DNA of 64,000 nucleotides from the NCBI GenBank assembly GCA_964019695.1, contig OZ026516.1, positions 102,796,368 through 102,860,367 on the forward strand, written 5' to 3'. Shown one piece after another: positions 1-13,300 of the stretch. Source of the stretch: Loripinus fragilis (Eukaryota > Mollusca > Bivalvia > Lucinida > Lucinidae). Within the stretch, counting starts at the first letter, position 1; every line of letters starts with the position of its first letter. Under the pieces are notes generated by a model that saw only the letters and a program-made list of their open reading frames with translations, had not been told where the DNA came from and did not search any database. The position numbers were made by a program, and so were the translations under genes.

Positions 1-366
1 ATGCCGTATGAACTCGTATGAATTTGTTATTCTAATTTTAGATTTCTAAACATAACAAAAGGTATTGGTTTCAGAATGATACATTTTCTCATGTAATCTG
101 CTTTTCATCACTGTCCCGAGACAATCCTGGACAAAGCATACTGAGATGGTGAGTTCGAAGCTCACGACATGCCTTCCTGATTTTTAAAAAACTGAAATGC
201 CTTTCTTTTTTTTTTGTCAATAAATTACTTCGCTAGTAATTTGCTCGTGAAATATACGCACATGCACATGTATATCAATATATGAGTCGGTGCACAAGAT
301 TTTGAAACTTATTACACATACAGTTTAGACGTAGATGATTTTTAGCTCTCAACTTATTTTACAGTT

Positions 367-556
367 TACAGAGGGGGTCCAATGGTTTTATTACAAAACT
401 TTACTTTTCCAAAAATCCACAGAGGGTCTAAGATTTTCCAGGGGGGCAACTTTTTCTAGGGGGTCCAAATGCTAATTTCTATAGAAACGCATATAACTTA
501 TGATTTTCCAGGGGGTGCGGACCCCCTATCCCCCTCTGAATCCGCACTTGGCCATG
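367..556 (+). repeat. Repeat family G (ending CCCCCTCTG-ATCCGC), copy 1
   Basis: It has several GGGGGTCC and TTTTCCAGGG pieces and ends CCCCCTCTGAATCCGCACTT, like 20026-20309 and 44654-44931. The 60-codon frame at 469-651 is within or next to it and is not a gene. Confidence 0.6.
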
Positions 557-819
557 TTGGGCGTAATAGACATTTGCACATATGCAATGAGCACCGACAC
601 ATTCAGACGACGATAGCAGCAAATAAACAGCTAGTATCTGCACAACCGTAATGTCAGTGAATCATAGTGAACTGCATTGCCATTTCATTACATTGTATAA
701 AATTTTATAGAATAAAAAAACATGCATATAACAGGTTATCAAATATCAAAATATACAAGAAAGAATGCATAAAACATCATAGCTTAAACAATAATATAAA
801 ATGGTGCTTAAAATTTTTA

Positions 820-900
820 ATACATCCACACTGGGAATCGAACCCTCGCAGTCCAGAATAAGAGCTAACAGCTTTACCACTACACCACTGGCCCAACAGT
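820..900 (-). repeat. tRNA-derived SINE head or tRNA-like sequence
   Basis: The minus strand reads GTGGTGTAGTGGTAAAGC (box A-like), then GGGTTCGATTCCC (box B match). No convincing acceptor or anticodon stem could be drawn. Confidence 0.55.
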
Positions 901-1247
901 GTAAGATTCACTTGCTGATAGATACTTGTTCCACATATTAATCAATTAAAATAGCGTTTACACAACTCAAACGTAACCGAATGATGTCGAAGATTAATGA
1001 GTGCCAGTTTAATAATGTTTACCTATACTGCCATATGCATACTTATAAATATTTACATGCATGTGTAGAATCTAGTTGATAAGGATAATTAGCAACAGAG
1101 GCTCTGTCGATACTGCAAATTTGCTCAGGCTCTTCTGAGATTGCAATGGTCGACAATAGCATTATAGCATGGGCTAGCTCAAATATGCTTCACACGAAAA
1201 AGTGTATGCATTACACCTTAATGATAACAATAAAAAGTCAATCTTAC

Positions 1248-1363
1248 CAAATGCTTTTGAAAGTAGTGTCGCTCTTTCAGGTGATATTTTAGCACAGCAA
1301 TATGGTTTGGCGTAGTCTTCTAGCATTACTGCGGCAACAGCATTCAGTCCAGATGATATTGTA
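1248..1363 (-). CDS. SLC5A8-like: SLC5 symporter exon 9, residues 357-396, last exon in the window
   Basis: After the split serine it reads TISSGLNAVAAVMLEDYAKPY, then CCAKISPERATLLSKAF, between TTCTCAG and GTAAGA, ending in phase 1. STISSGLNA-AAV-LEDY-KP matches the conserved [22 protein letters not shown] block around the Na2 site. Two adjacent cysteines after KPY are not usual in vertebrate members. The next exon must lie left of base 1. Confidence 0.92.
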
Positions 1364-4300
1364 CTGAGAAAAACAAAAACTAATTAGGCCGGCACATAAT
1401 ATTTTGGTATGTATCGCATATGCGCGAAGCCTCCAATAAAGACACATGCTGATGTATCTTGCAGGGCTAGAGGTCTAAACATTGGCCTGAGAGTTACTTG
1501 TGTATGCGAGTGGAGCCTGTGCTGCATATATGTGCTGACTTGCTGGAGCGTTTTCTGCTTGCATATTCATTAAGTTCCAAAGTCTCATGAACTAGTCCAA
1601 TAAGTCACTATCAACCAAGATTTTCCAATTATACTCAAACCTTTCGAACGTATTCCATTTTAAAACAACGATCAGTCTTTATAAGTGCTCCTGTCACTAG
1701 TCCATAACTTAAAGCAGACGGATCATAAGTTGATTTCTGCAGAGTGAAATTTTTTTATAATCGGTCATAAGATTCGCAGCTAACACATCGAATTCTTCTC
1801 ATGAAGTTTCATTCCTCCAAAATTATTTTATCATTTGGCCTCAGAATTTCACCCCTTTTTGAATTTGCAAATATCAAACCACAAAATATTGAGACATATT
1901 TAACAACAAACATTCCATCGTGGTGTTTAAGCAAAACGTAAGTGAGTATGATCAGGAAATACCACAATCACACAACGCAGACCAAACCATGGCACCGTGA
2001 GGAAGAGTCACAGATCATTTACAGTAAAAAGACATCCGTTAGACAATAAAAGTAAAGCAACTAGATCTCTCTTCCTCACCAAGATGATTGCAAAACTAGA
2101 AAGGACACAAAGTAATGCACACAAAACAAAGACAAACACAGAACCCCCCCCCCCCACCCCAACAAATGGTAAGCACACCTAACAACAGATCAACAACAAC
2201 AGAACCACCACCTTAGAATGGACAGCAGCCTAGGCCACCGGGTGGGTTAAATGCATTTTAGTGGTACCAAACCATCGCCCTAGATTCTGTTGTTGTTAAA
2301 ACACAAAATTGTTTAGCTCACATGGAGGCTTCCTAACTAATACAGTGTATCATCACAGAGAAACAATCGAATCAAATTACAACACTATGATGAAACAAAG
2401 AAAATGGCTCATGACTCACAGAAAGTCAGAGCTAAAGGAAACCTCAAGTTCAGCTCAACCTCAAACGTGAAAAACTTTTTGACTTACACTCTGGAAACAA
2501 TCCGAAATCAGAACATTGGTATATAAAATGTTATCTTCAGAAAATTTCAAACTCTTTATTAGGATTGTCATAAGGTTTAAACTGATTTTCAACAGAAGGC
2601 ATCTATTTTCACTGCTGAAGCAAAAGCAGTTGATCTAGCACACGATTACATAAAAAGAATTGTCATAACATAAATATAAATTTATTATATTTTCAGACTC
2701 TATTTAAGTATTAAAAGCTATAAACCATTTATGTTTAAATAATCTAAAAATTCAGAATAGTTTGGAAAAACGTCACGAGCTTTTAGAAAATAAAGCAATT
2801 GTTCTATTAAGGTTTTCAAGTCATTTAGGCATCGCTTGTAATGAAAACGTGGCTCTAGAGGCTAACGTTTGTCTTGCATTTGAACAAACTCATTTTATGA
2901 TACCTTTTTTTCAATTTAGTCAAATGTTACCAATAAATATAGTTTGTATAAATGGCAAATATGGTGGATTAACAGTATTGAAAACAAACTTCTTGAGATA
3001 AAAACAACTATTGGTGAATATCAATTAGTTACTCGAAACGTCAGAAAGAAAAGTCGTTTGGCTCAAAACCATATAGTTATACTTGTTACTAGGTTAAGAA
3101 CAACACAGGGCTTTGGTTGCAATATATTTTACTGTACGCCACTTCCTTTTGGAATGTGACGAGTTCTCACAGATAGGAAATGAATATTTCAATGTTAATA
3201 ACAATGACAATGACAATGGATTTATTCCAATTAAGGGCCAATAAAGGGCAAAAAATTATAGGAGAAATTCTCCTTACAATGATTGAGCATAATTAGAAAT
3301 ACAAGAATGTTAATAACATGAAACTGATATTTATGTTGATAATATTATGATGTTTTTGTAAGTCATTAGTCTTTTCAATAAAATCTAGTTTGATAATTTT
3401 AAGATCGTGTAATGATTTAACATATATATCAGCTTATAAAATGTAATAGTTTTGTATAATCAAACAATATCTTTGATGGAATTAGATAAAAATTAAAGAT
3501 CAATTTAGAAGGTTAAAGAATGGATCATAGAAAGTGTTAAGTAATGCTTTGACATTGTGTAAAAACGCAACACCTTTTAAAGCTACTCTGGGGATTTAGT
3601 ATTTAGTTTTCATTTTGCTAGTGTTTTCAATGTGTTCTTTCCAGTTTATCAATCATGTCGGCGAGGAAAAACAAGGTGCCTGTATTTACTCTTGTATTGT
3701 TTATTGGTGTCTTGCAAATATGTCACTTTCTCTTTTTGTCATATATGTTGGTCTGTGATCTGTGATTGTTGTATTCTCTGGTTATATTGCTCTTTCCGAG
3801 GCGCCCACTTTCACCAAGAGAGCGCTTCCCTGTAAACACTTAAGCTACGCAAATGGGAAAAGAAACCTGACATATCAAATTGATCCGAATGATTAGACAA
3901 CACGTACATATTACAAGGTCATTTTTTGTGCAATACAGGTTACTGTAAATTATTTTAAAAATACTATAAGTCATACATCTGGTCATACTGAACCTGCTTC
4001 TCTTTAAATCTCGTCACTTTGTAAAGAAGACTCGTCAATGATTAGAACGGTGATTTGTTAACTTGTCTGAATATTAAGGATAAAATAGATCAGTGCACGA
4101 GATGCATCAGCAAGCAACAAAGGCTCATACGAGTCTGCGTATATGCGCAGACACGCCAGAGCCCTCGACACTCGCAAATTATGAATTTAGCTGAATAGAA
4201 GGCTCAGACCAAATTTTAGACTTTTATCTTCGCTGGATATGTCAGCATGGGCGTTTATAGGAGGCATATATGCATATGCAATAAGTACCAAAATCTCGTA

Positions 4301-7300
4301 CACTGGCCCAAATATATTAATGGCCTATACTTACCTTAGACTGCCACTGAAAACGCAGGACAACAGCAAACCCGGTAATCCATGAAGGTCTCCCAACAGG
4401 TCCATCATATATAAGGGGAGTAACTGCAAAATGTTAATACATTTTGTTATGGATTATTTCAAATCCAAATAACTCAGACAGGACAAGCATGTGCAAAAAT
4501 ATACTTCCGGATCAAACTGCTCCGAGCTTTCTGTGGAAATTGTTTTATCAATAAACAGGATAGATTAAACCAGATCGTCAAATTGAAGATTCAACCTGGC
4601 CATGTTTATTTGTACTTTGTGACATGACATTTGGTCCAGCCAATCAGATTGGGGTACTTATAACATATGCGGAAATTCACGATTTCAATGTATTTTCTAA
4701 GCCTTTGTTTACATCATATTTTGTCTGTCAAATGTATTTACCCATGTATGGATAAATGTGGTTAGATTATTCAGGGATAATATGATACAACCAATCTATT
4801 TTTAAATGACCTTTTACTTTGTTCTTTATCTATTTTCTTTCTTTTTCCAGAGAAAAGATGCAAATATTAAGAATATCAAGTAGTTTTACATTTCTTTCAT
4901 CAATATAAATATATCAATAATTTATCATGTAATACCTTAATCATTCAAGGGACCGCTTTATAACCGCATGCAATGTGTTCACAATCCCCTCATAATGAAA
5001 GGCCTGGCATAGCGCTTAGGAAGAGTAATAAAGCAATTTGCGCGTGGTAAATGTACCACTTTAAGGGTCTAACATACACTAATTGGAATATGTGTCTAAC
5101 TGATGTGAGCCATTACATGGGATTTTCAACAAAGTGACATTTTGACAAGTGTAGACTCAGACGAGCCTTAGTAGCCTCCTGTTAAGCTTAGAAACTCCAA
5201 ATGTTGTTCAGTCAGTAACTTAACGGTCATAGAATATTCAAGAGAAAAGCAAAGGCTCTGATCAGACTGTGCGTATGCGCAGGCTGGTCTGAGGCTTTGC
5301 TGGTCGCACATACCACATTGTTGGAAATCTCATGTCGCGGTTCATATCGTTTTAAATACGATACCTACTTGATCTGGTTTACTTATCAGCCCAAATTTAA
5401 CAGGATCACATTTGGCATAGAATGCATACATAACGACGCCGACGAGACAGGCTAGGGTAATAATAAATGCCATTCCGGGTAGGTTCAGCCAGATTGCTCT
5501 AAAAGAAGAAGACTAATATTAATCATGACATGATACAACCTATTCAATTAAACAAAACATCAGTTTTATCTGTTCATTTGTTAATATACTATTTTGGTAC
5601 TCGCATTTTCGAGCAACGAAGCCTCAGGTGCGCCTGTCCAATTAATGAATTAACGAGGCCCGTTCACTTGCAAACTGCTGAATCTATTTTAAAATAATGA
5701 CACTTTAAACCTTTCTCCTTTGCTTGTAAATACATGCTTAATACTTTAATACTACAGGTTAACGCGGTGCAAATCGGGGAGGAGTGTAGTACATAAAATA
5801 TTCAGAATATTAAGGGTTAAAAAACAACGATATTTACGTACGCTCTTGATTTCCCAACTGTACGGACGGATATAGCTCGTTGTACCTGCGCCTGGTTTGT
5901 TCCGAAAACAGCACACCAAAAGATTCCTCCACCAATTGCAACATTCCACACAGAATGTCGCACTCTTGGATCTGGATCAAACCTGTTATAACCAAAGATA
6001 CTATTACTATACACAGTTTTAATTAAACAAAATTTTTTAGCGTAAAAATGTAAATACTTTCTTACCCATCAGTCTAAACATATGTTTTGGGTACTCAAAA
6101 GAACTGTCTCATTGTCACGGTTCTTTTGAGTACCCACAACATATGTTTTGGTTGAGAAATAAGAAAAATAATATTTTGTATTGCTATCACCATTCGATCC
6201 AAAACAATCACAATTTTCCCTCGGAAGAATTATTAGTTTTGTTTGAGATAATGCTCTATGTCTATTCAACATTTGTGCAGTCATGTAAGGTCGTTTCCTA
6301 GGTTGAACTAGTTCTAAGCATATGCCAAAATGTCTTCTGAAGGTTGTAACACAGAGCCTATGGTTCTCTCTATTTCTGTCATATCGGGCTTCAGGTTGTT
6401 TAGAGGACAAAAACGCTGTCTTTGTGTTTATGGATCATTCATGAAATATGTTAACCCGTTTAAGCCGAATGAACTTTCGCAGTACTATCCACTGGACCAG
6501 TCCTTTTTCCGTTTTAATGGTTGTTGGGTGCTATTTTTCATTTGTATTCAAATTTTAATAGAACTTTCTGTTAGGTACCAGTGGAGACCCTGATCAGACG
6601 CCGCATTCTGCGGTGTCTGTTTTCGGCCTGCAATGTTTGCATTATGTCCCACAAAAAGGACGCTAGGCTTATATGAATTAACGAAATGATATTCAGTCAA
6701 TAGTGTTTGTTATTTTACTGTTTTAACCACATTTTATTTAGTTGCAAAAATTTCCTTGTAGTTGTGAAAAGAAAGTGTGGCATTTACAGAAAGTAAAAGC
6801 TATGGAACAGATATCCTAATCATTTTCCTAATTACAGCCTAGACTCAAAGGGAAAGAATAAGTTATTATTTTAACCCATTCGAAATCATTAGAATCATAC
6901 AGCTATTCCTGTACAGCTATCTGAAAATTTTGACAGAGGGTCAATAAAGCTGTTTCTGAATTTTGGAGAAAAACACCATTTTGGTTGTATAGGGTTGTCT
7001 TATTAGGTACAATTATCGAGTTGTTATGCCGTGATCATGACTGGCAGAGCTCTATATTGCTGACTTTTGGTTAGTAGAATAAATGTATATTTTGATATGT
7101 AATAACAAATTTTGCAAAATTTGACAATCTGGTATTATACATTAATTCGGTTACTGTATGGCCACGTGGTATGCAATGTCCCGGTCTTTTGTAAAGCTAA
7201 CAAAGAGAGGAACCAGTAGGAGGGGAGGCTAGACAGTAACCCATAAGCCGATTATTTTTTTAATAATAAATATTAGCAACACCATCAAAACTATGCTTAA

Positions 7301-10300
7301 CGTTATGCCATTACAAAAATGTAGTACACGACGTATAATTACAGTAGCTCTTACTCGAATATGACAATTCTTCCACCTTTATCAGCTATATCCCAAGCTT
7401 TATTGAATCCACCAAGAGTCTTGGAGCCCTCTATAAGAACAGTCAGCATACCCGCGAATACGATGAACATCTGCAGAGTATCAGCCCATAAAACCGCCTT
7501 CATTCCACCCTGGAATCGAAATGATACAGTTCTCATGAAAATGTACACATTGAGTTAGTTTGTTTTAGAAGATGCTTTACGTCCAAGTCAAAAACATTTA
7601 AGCTTAGTTGAGCCAGTACTAAGCAGAAGATAAAGTGTCTTGCTAAAGGACATTATATAGTCCCTTTGGTGAGTTTCGAACCAACAAGTTTTGCACTCTA
7701 CCATCGAACCACTGTGTACATTGAGCAGTGGGAATAAATAAATGGTTGGTTCTTTTTTTTTGTTTTTTTTTTTTTGTTGTTTTTCCCTTTATCTTTTATG
7801 TGTTTCCATACTCCGTTTGTTCAAGCAGATGTAGCACCGACATTTCATCAGCGTGTGTCCTGTTTATTAACAAAAACAGCCTCCCAGGGCAGAAAAACAT
7901 GATGATTTAGAAATTCTAATGAATTCTAGCCAAAAAACTATAGTCATATTTGATTGTTGATATGTACAATAAACCATCGCAGGCGCTTTGCACCAAACCG
8001 AATATGCCAGATATAAAGATATAGGTTTATGGAGAGTCATTTTTACATTTTACCACTTGCGTCGCGTCTGGGAGTGATATAACGCCATACAATAAAATCG
8101 ATAAACAACTATTCATGCATAGAATTTGGTACGCGAAGCGGTTTTAAGATGTGGTCAACTGAAGAAAATCCATGTTAAAATCATGAGACTTTTGTGCTGT
8201 TCAACATGGCTTATACTGTAACAAAAACCTAAACTGGGCCCTGAATTGTTTGCATGACGTTAATAGACGGATGGCTGAGAATGGGTTTGCTCCCCCCACC
8301 CTAGGGAATTTTGCTGACATATCCTATCTTGTAGAGAATTGAGAGCCGAGTCTTTTAAGAGATGTTTGCACTCTGTGCTCCGGGGCGTTAGTCTGTAAGA
8401 GCCTGTAACATACGTTACTTAATCAAACTAAGAAAAAGAAAATTGAAAGTTTGGGCTACAAATTAAAGACATTTAAATATTTATTTTAAAAATCATTCAT
8501 ATAGTCTGCATACTGGATATCTTAACTATGTATGAGAGCCATTTGAACAAAATTGCGGCTTTCTAAGGTGTCATATGCGTTACATAAATCAGATAACCCA
8601 TTAAAATTTGCAAGTGTGGCTAACATCATTTACATTCACAATCTCTCTGTGTGTTTTGCAAAATGTTTTTAACCATGTCTGACTAGCTTATGCAATTGAC
8701 TAACAGAAAAATTAAAGTTTGTTTCCCTAGCTTAAATAATTTTTCTGAAATAAGCAATTTAACAACCCTACCCCTACCCAGTTTTAAGATGAAAGTAAAA
8801 ATAGTTAAAAATATTTGCAGTTGATGAATGTGTTTCATTGTTTGGGATTTATTTGCTTATATGAAAAGAATAGAAAATCTGCAAGTTTGTTGCAAAATTT
8901 TTAATATCAGAGGCTGTAGCATATGTTACCTGATGTAATAAATGGGCAAGCTCATTGTCTTTACGTAAGATATGCCTAAAAAATGTTTTAATCTCCTCGA
9001 GGGAATTTTGCAGACATATTCCTTCTTATAGTACAACTCAAGCTGCATCGAATAAGGGATGTTTGCACTCTCTATGTTGGGGCGTTAGTCTGAAACAGCG
9101 TGTTACATGCGTTACTATATCAAATAAAGGAAATGTAGTTTGAAAGTTTGAGCTAAAATTGTGAAAAAACTCGCAGCTGTTGGATATCTTACATTGTGTA
9201 GGGATTTTAAACTGGCTCCTATGATAAAGACTTATAGATCTGCTAGTTGTCATCAAGTTTTAAAGATCAGAGAGCGTTACATATGTTAGTGTGATAAGTA
9301 AAATCATCAAACAGTATTTTGACATCAAGCTGAGTAAGGGCCTGCTCCATCCTAATCCCCTTTGGAATTCTGCAGACAAATTATATCTTATGTAACCAGT
9401 CAAGGTGCATTTAATAAGAAATGTTTGCACTCTGTAAGTCGGTGCGTTAGCCTGTAACAGCTTGTTACATATGTTACTATATCAATTTGAGAATAAGAAA
9501 TTTGAATGTTTGAGCTACCAAAAGAAGACATTAAAATTATCTAATAAATTAACATTCTTATAGTCTTTATACTGGATGTCTTTACTACACATGGAAGCTG
9601 TTTAACATTAATACGTCTAACTGTGGTGTTGTGTACGTTACATGAAACTAATTATAATTTAAAAGCTATAATTGTGGCTATCGTCATGTAGTTAAACAAC
9701 TACTATGACTTGGTTTCAAACTGTTTTATTTGATTTTACAAACATATACTCAATTGATGAATAGGAAAAACCAAGTTTGCTTTACTATCTTAAATATCTT
9801 GTCTTATAGGAGCTAATACACAGCCCTACTCCCAGTTTTACAGAGAAGCGAATTTTGTTATTACCGTTTAAGTAAAACACATGAAAGCGATTACAGCGTG
9901 TGGATATTTTTCATTTTCTTAGTCTGTCTTGCTCTTATATCTACAAGATGTCATTAAGTCAAAGATAAGGACACTTAATGTGTACTTATAAGTCTTTGGT
10001 GCCAAAACACTAGAAATTCTATTCATTTCAATTCTGATTATCAAGCCCATTGACTGTTGTTACAGATATTATCAATGACCTTTTGGACACATACTGTGCA
10101 TATAATGCTAAATATAGAGCCACAAATAGAAAAGATAGTTTTACATTTTTACAAGAAAATACAATAAATAAAATGGTCCAAACTATTTCTCATCGATTTA
10201 ACACTCATGTTAAACGTTTGTCGTTGTCTGCTTCTGTAGTAATCATTATTATCACACGCCTCCTTGCAATTAGTAGAATCATCACACAATATTTCAATCA

Positions 10301-13300
10301 TTTACTTTTATTCAAATTTACCACCAGTCCACTCAAAATTGATGAGCCATTTATGCCATTTATGGCTTGGAACATTCGGAAACTGATATGAATTCCTAAT
10401 AGTTGGCTCTTTGAGTATGTGTTTCAAGTGATACTCCGCAAGTAGGAGAAAGACTAAAGCTTTACAAGGAGAAAAACTATGCCATTAAGAGCAATGAGTA
10501 CCTGCACTGATGTACCTTGTTATTTCTGTGATAAAGAATCATATCTTAGCTGGTTAACTTTTATAAATGTAACCTTTCCATACATGCAACCAACACATTT
10601 TCATCTAATAATGTCTCTGCACTTATTATCTTTCCCCAAGCATTCAAAAACTTATTTGAAGTCTTAGTACTTCTGAAGTGCTGAAACCGAGGTAACTCTT
10701 TCCCTTCAGATAAATGAACTAGATGTATCACAGCAGGTAAAGCAATGAATGGCAGGATGAACAGAGCCCAAATTAGACCCTTTCAATTCAGTGATTCACT
10801 AAGTTTCTAAGATAAGAGCGCTTATTAAAGGATGTAACATATATAACTCATCATAATAAATGAGCAAGGGCAGTGTCATGACACCTTTTTGACCTATAGT
10901 CCACTTTCCTTCACAATGCAACAGCTAATGATATGGCTGCAAAAACTGAGAAATCATAGGTTTTACATTATTTTAAGACATGCTTCAATGTACTGACATA
11001 AAAAAACAACCAACTGCAAACATAATTGATGGCAATGTCCAACTTCATATTCTTTCTCTTATACCAGATAACTTTCAAGGTGTAACAGAAATTGTTTCAG
11101 ACAGTCTGCCAAAACCCATCAAGAGTCAACATTGTAACTAAAGAAAACTTATCAAGCTCTTTGGGTGCAGCAAAATACTATTGATCTAAGACCTGAGGAC
11201 GTAAGCACCAAAAGACTGGATAGGTTCTATGGCAAATGATGCAAAAAAGAAGCCTATCAAATTTCTGTTTGACCAATGTCAGAAATCTTAAAGTATTCTT
11301 AGAGGTACACGGTAGAGACATAGATTTTGCAAAATCAGAGCAAAGTTATCATTTGACTAGCACAGATGTAGAGGCAGCTGCAGTTAGATTGCTCTTGCCA
11401 CTTCACAGGAAGAGATATATACCAGAGTCATACTCCATTGTATGCATATATGTGAAATGGCATTAAACCCATATTTAATCAGGTGTTTGATCCCATGACA
11501 CTGACATGCTGTTTCTGGTTTCGAATAATGCTAAGGATTCAAGTTTGACTGAGTCAAGTTGTTTGACGCTGGCACTGGCCACACATACAAAGTAAATTAA
11601 GTCTTTTGATGGCTAAAGAGGAGGATCACACGAAATGCTTATAAGTGGTGTTTGTCACAATTACAAATTTTAAAAAGTAATCTTGATTAATGTAACACAT
11701 ATAACACCATAGGAAGCTGTATATTTGTTAAAAATATTTTCTTATGTATCAAAGGTATTCAGTATGCAAACTACATGAATAATTCAAATAAATAGATAGT
11801 TTTATGTCTTCTCTCTGTTTCTCAGACTTTCAATTCATTTATTCTTAAATTGATATGGTAACATACGTATCATACCATTACAGGCTAACCCCCTAGTTAA
11901 TTGAGTGCAAACATCTCTTATTTGATGCAGCTTGAATTGTTCTTTAAGGTAGGATATGTCTGTACAATTTCCAAAGGGATGGAGATGAACAGGATTGTAC
12001 TCAGTTTGCAGTCCTAATACAATGCCATGATTCTACTGGTTGTGATGAAATTGGTGATTATTTTGCAAAAGAAGCAGACACAATGATAGACATTGTGAGG
12101 GTGACTTGACTAAAGATTGTTTTTGAATAATTTTATTTAATAGGTATATTTATTAAATTGTGTCATTTAAATGAGAACTATTATTTTCTATCTATATGTC
12201 TATATATTTTATTGTTATCTGACTGGAGAGAATCCTGTCTCCTGATTGGCCCAATTTGTCTTCATAAATCTCTATGTCTACCTGAAAACTGGTCTGAACT
12301 GGCCCAGAAGGTGATATAGGATGAAATCCAGCTCAAACTAGTTTTCAGAAGTTAATATTTTTGACACTTCTGCAATATCACCCTCTAGAGAGCTAAAAAT
12401 AGCATGATGAGTATAAAACTAGCATGTGCTGCATGAAATTGACATGATTTGCTGTTTCACATCCCAACAGGTAAACTAAAGACTTTCATGAATTTTAACA
12501 ACTGTTTTGTTTTGTTTTGTTTGTTCATTTATCTTTGTTTGAATAAACAAAATGTAAAAATAAAAGTTTTATGATTAAATTTTACATTCCACATTCAGAG
12601 AATTAATATACATTTCAAATTGCAAAATACTACATTAAAATATTTTAATAACAGTTGATAAAACTTGTTAGAAAGTCCTTAGGTTGAAGGTTGAACATGA
12701 CTTCAACAACAAAAGTGAAAGTAGAAAATTTTCATTCTAAGTTGAAAAGTCATATAACAAAACAGTTATTGACTTCAATTTCGGTAGACATAAGGATTTA
12801 TCTACCCTTAAAAGTGATATTCACCTCGGCCTAGCGGCCTTGGTGAATTATCACTTTTTCGGGTTGATAAATCCTTATGTCTACCTCATTGAAGTCAATA
12901 ATTGTATAATATTGTAGGCATTATAGGAAATATGTGATTAAAAAGGTTATATATAACATAAGTAACACAATTTCACGGGCTTGTTATCAGCAGTGACTGT
13001 AATTTCTAAGACTAAGGCACCAGAGGCTAGAAATTAATAGGAAAACATGTGAAAAACGGTATTTTTCTGAAATATTATCTCTTACTTCCAAGAAAATTTC
13101 CTAGCTCATTCATTATGCCATGTAACATACGTTACATACTTTTATAAGTGCTCTGATCCTGATGTCAAACTTGCAAATGTATGATTCTTTATTGCATAAG
13201 CAAGACAGTGCCAAAAATGTAAGATATCCACGAGCGTCAAATATTTTCATATATTTTTCTTCAATAATAGATACCAAAATTGGATACTTAAAATTGGGGG

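Noticed and set aside
8275..9960. A CRISPR-like array of regularly spaced palindromes
   Set aside because: The genome is eukaryotic, the spacers are themselves repeated, and the repeats are imperfect. A transposon-end explanation fits better.
10050..10391. A 113-codon frame as an independent gene
   Set aside because: No motif, no splice logic, and it sits within a decayed mobile complex.
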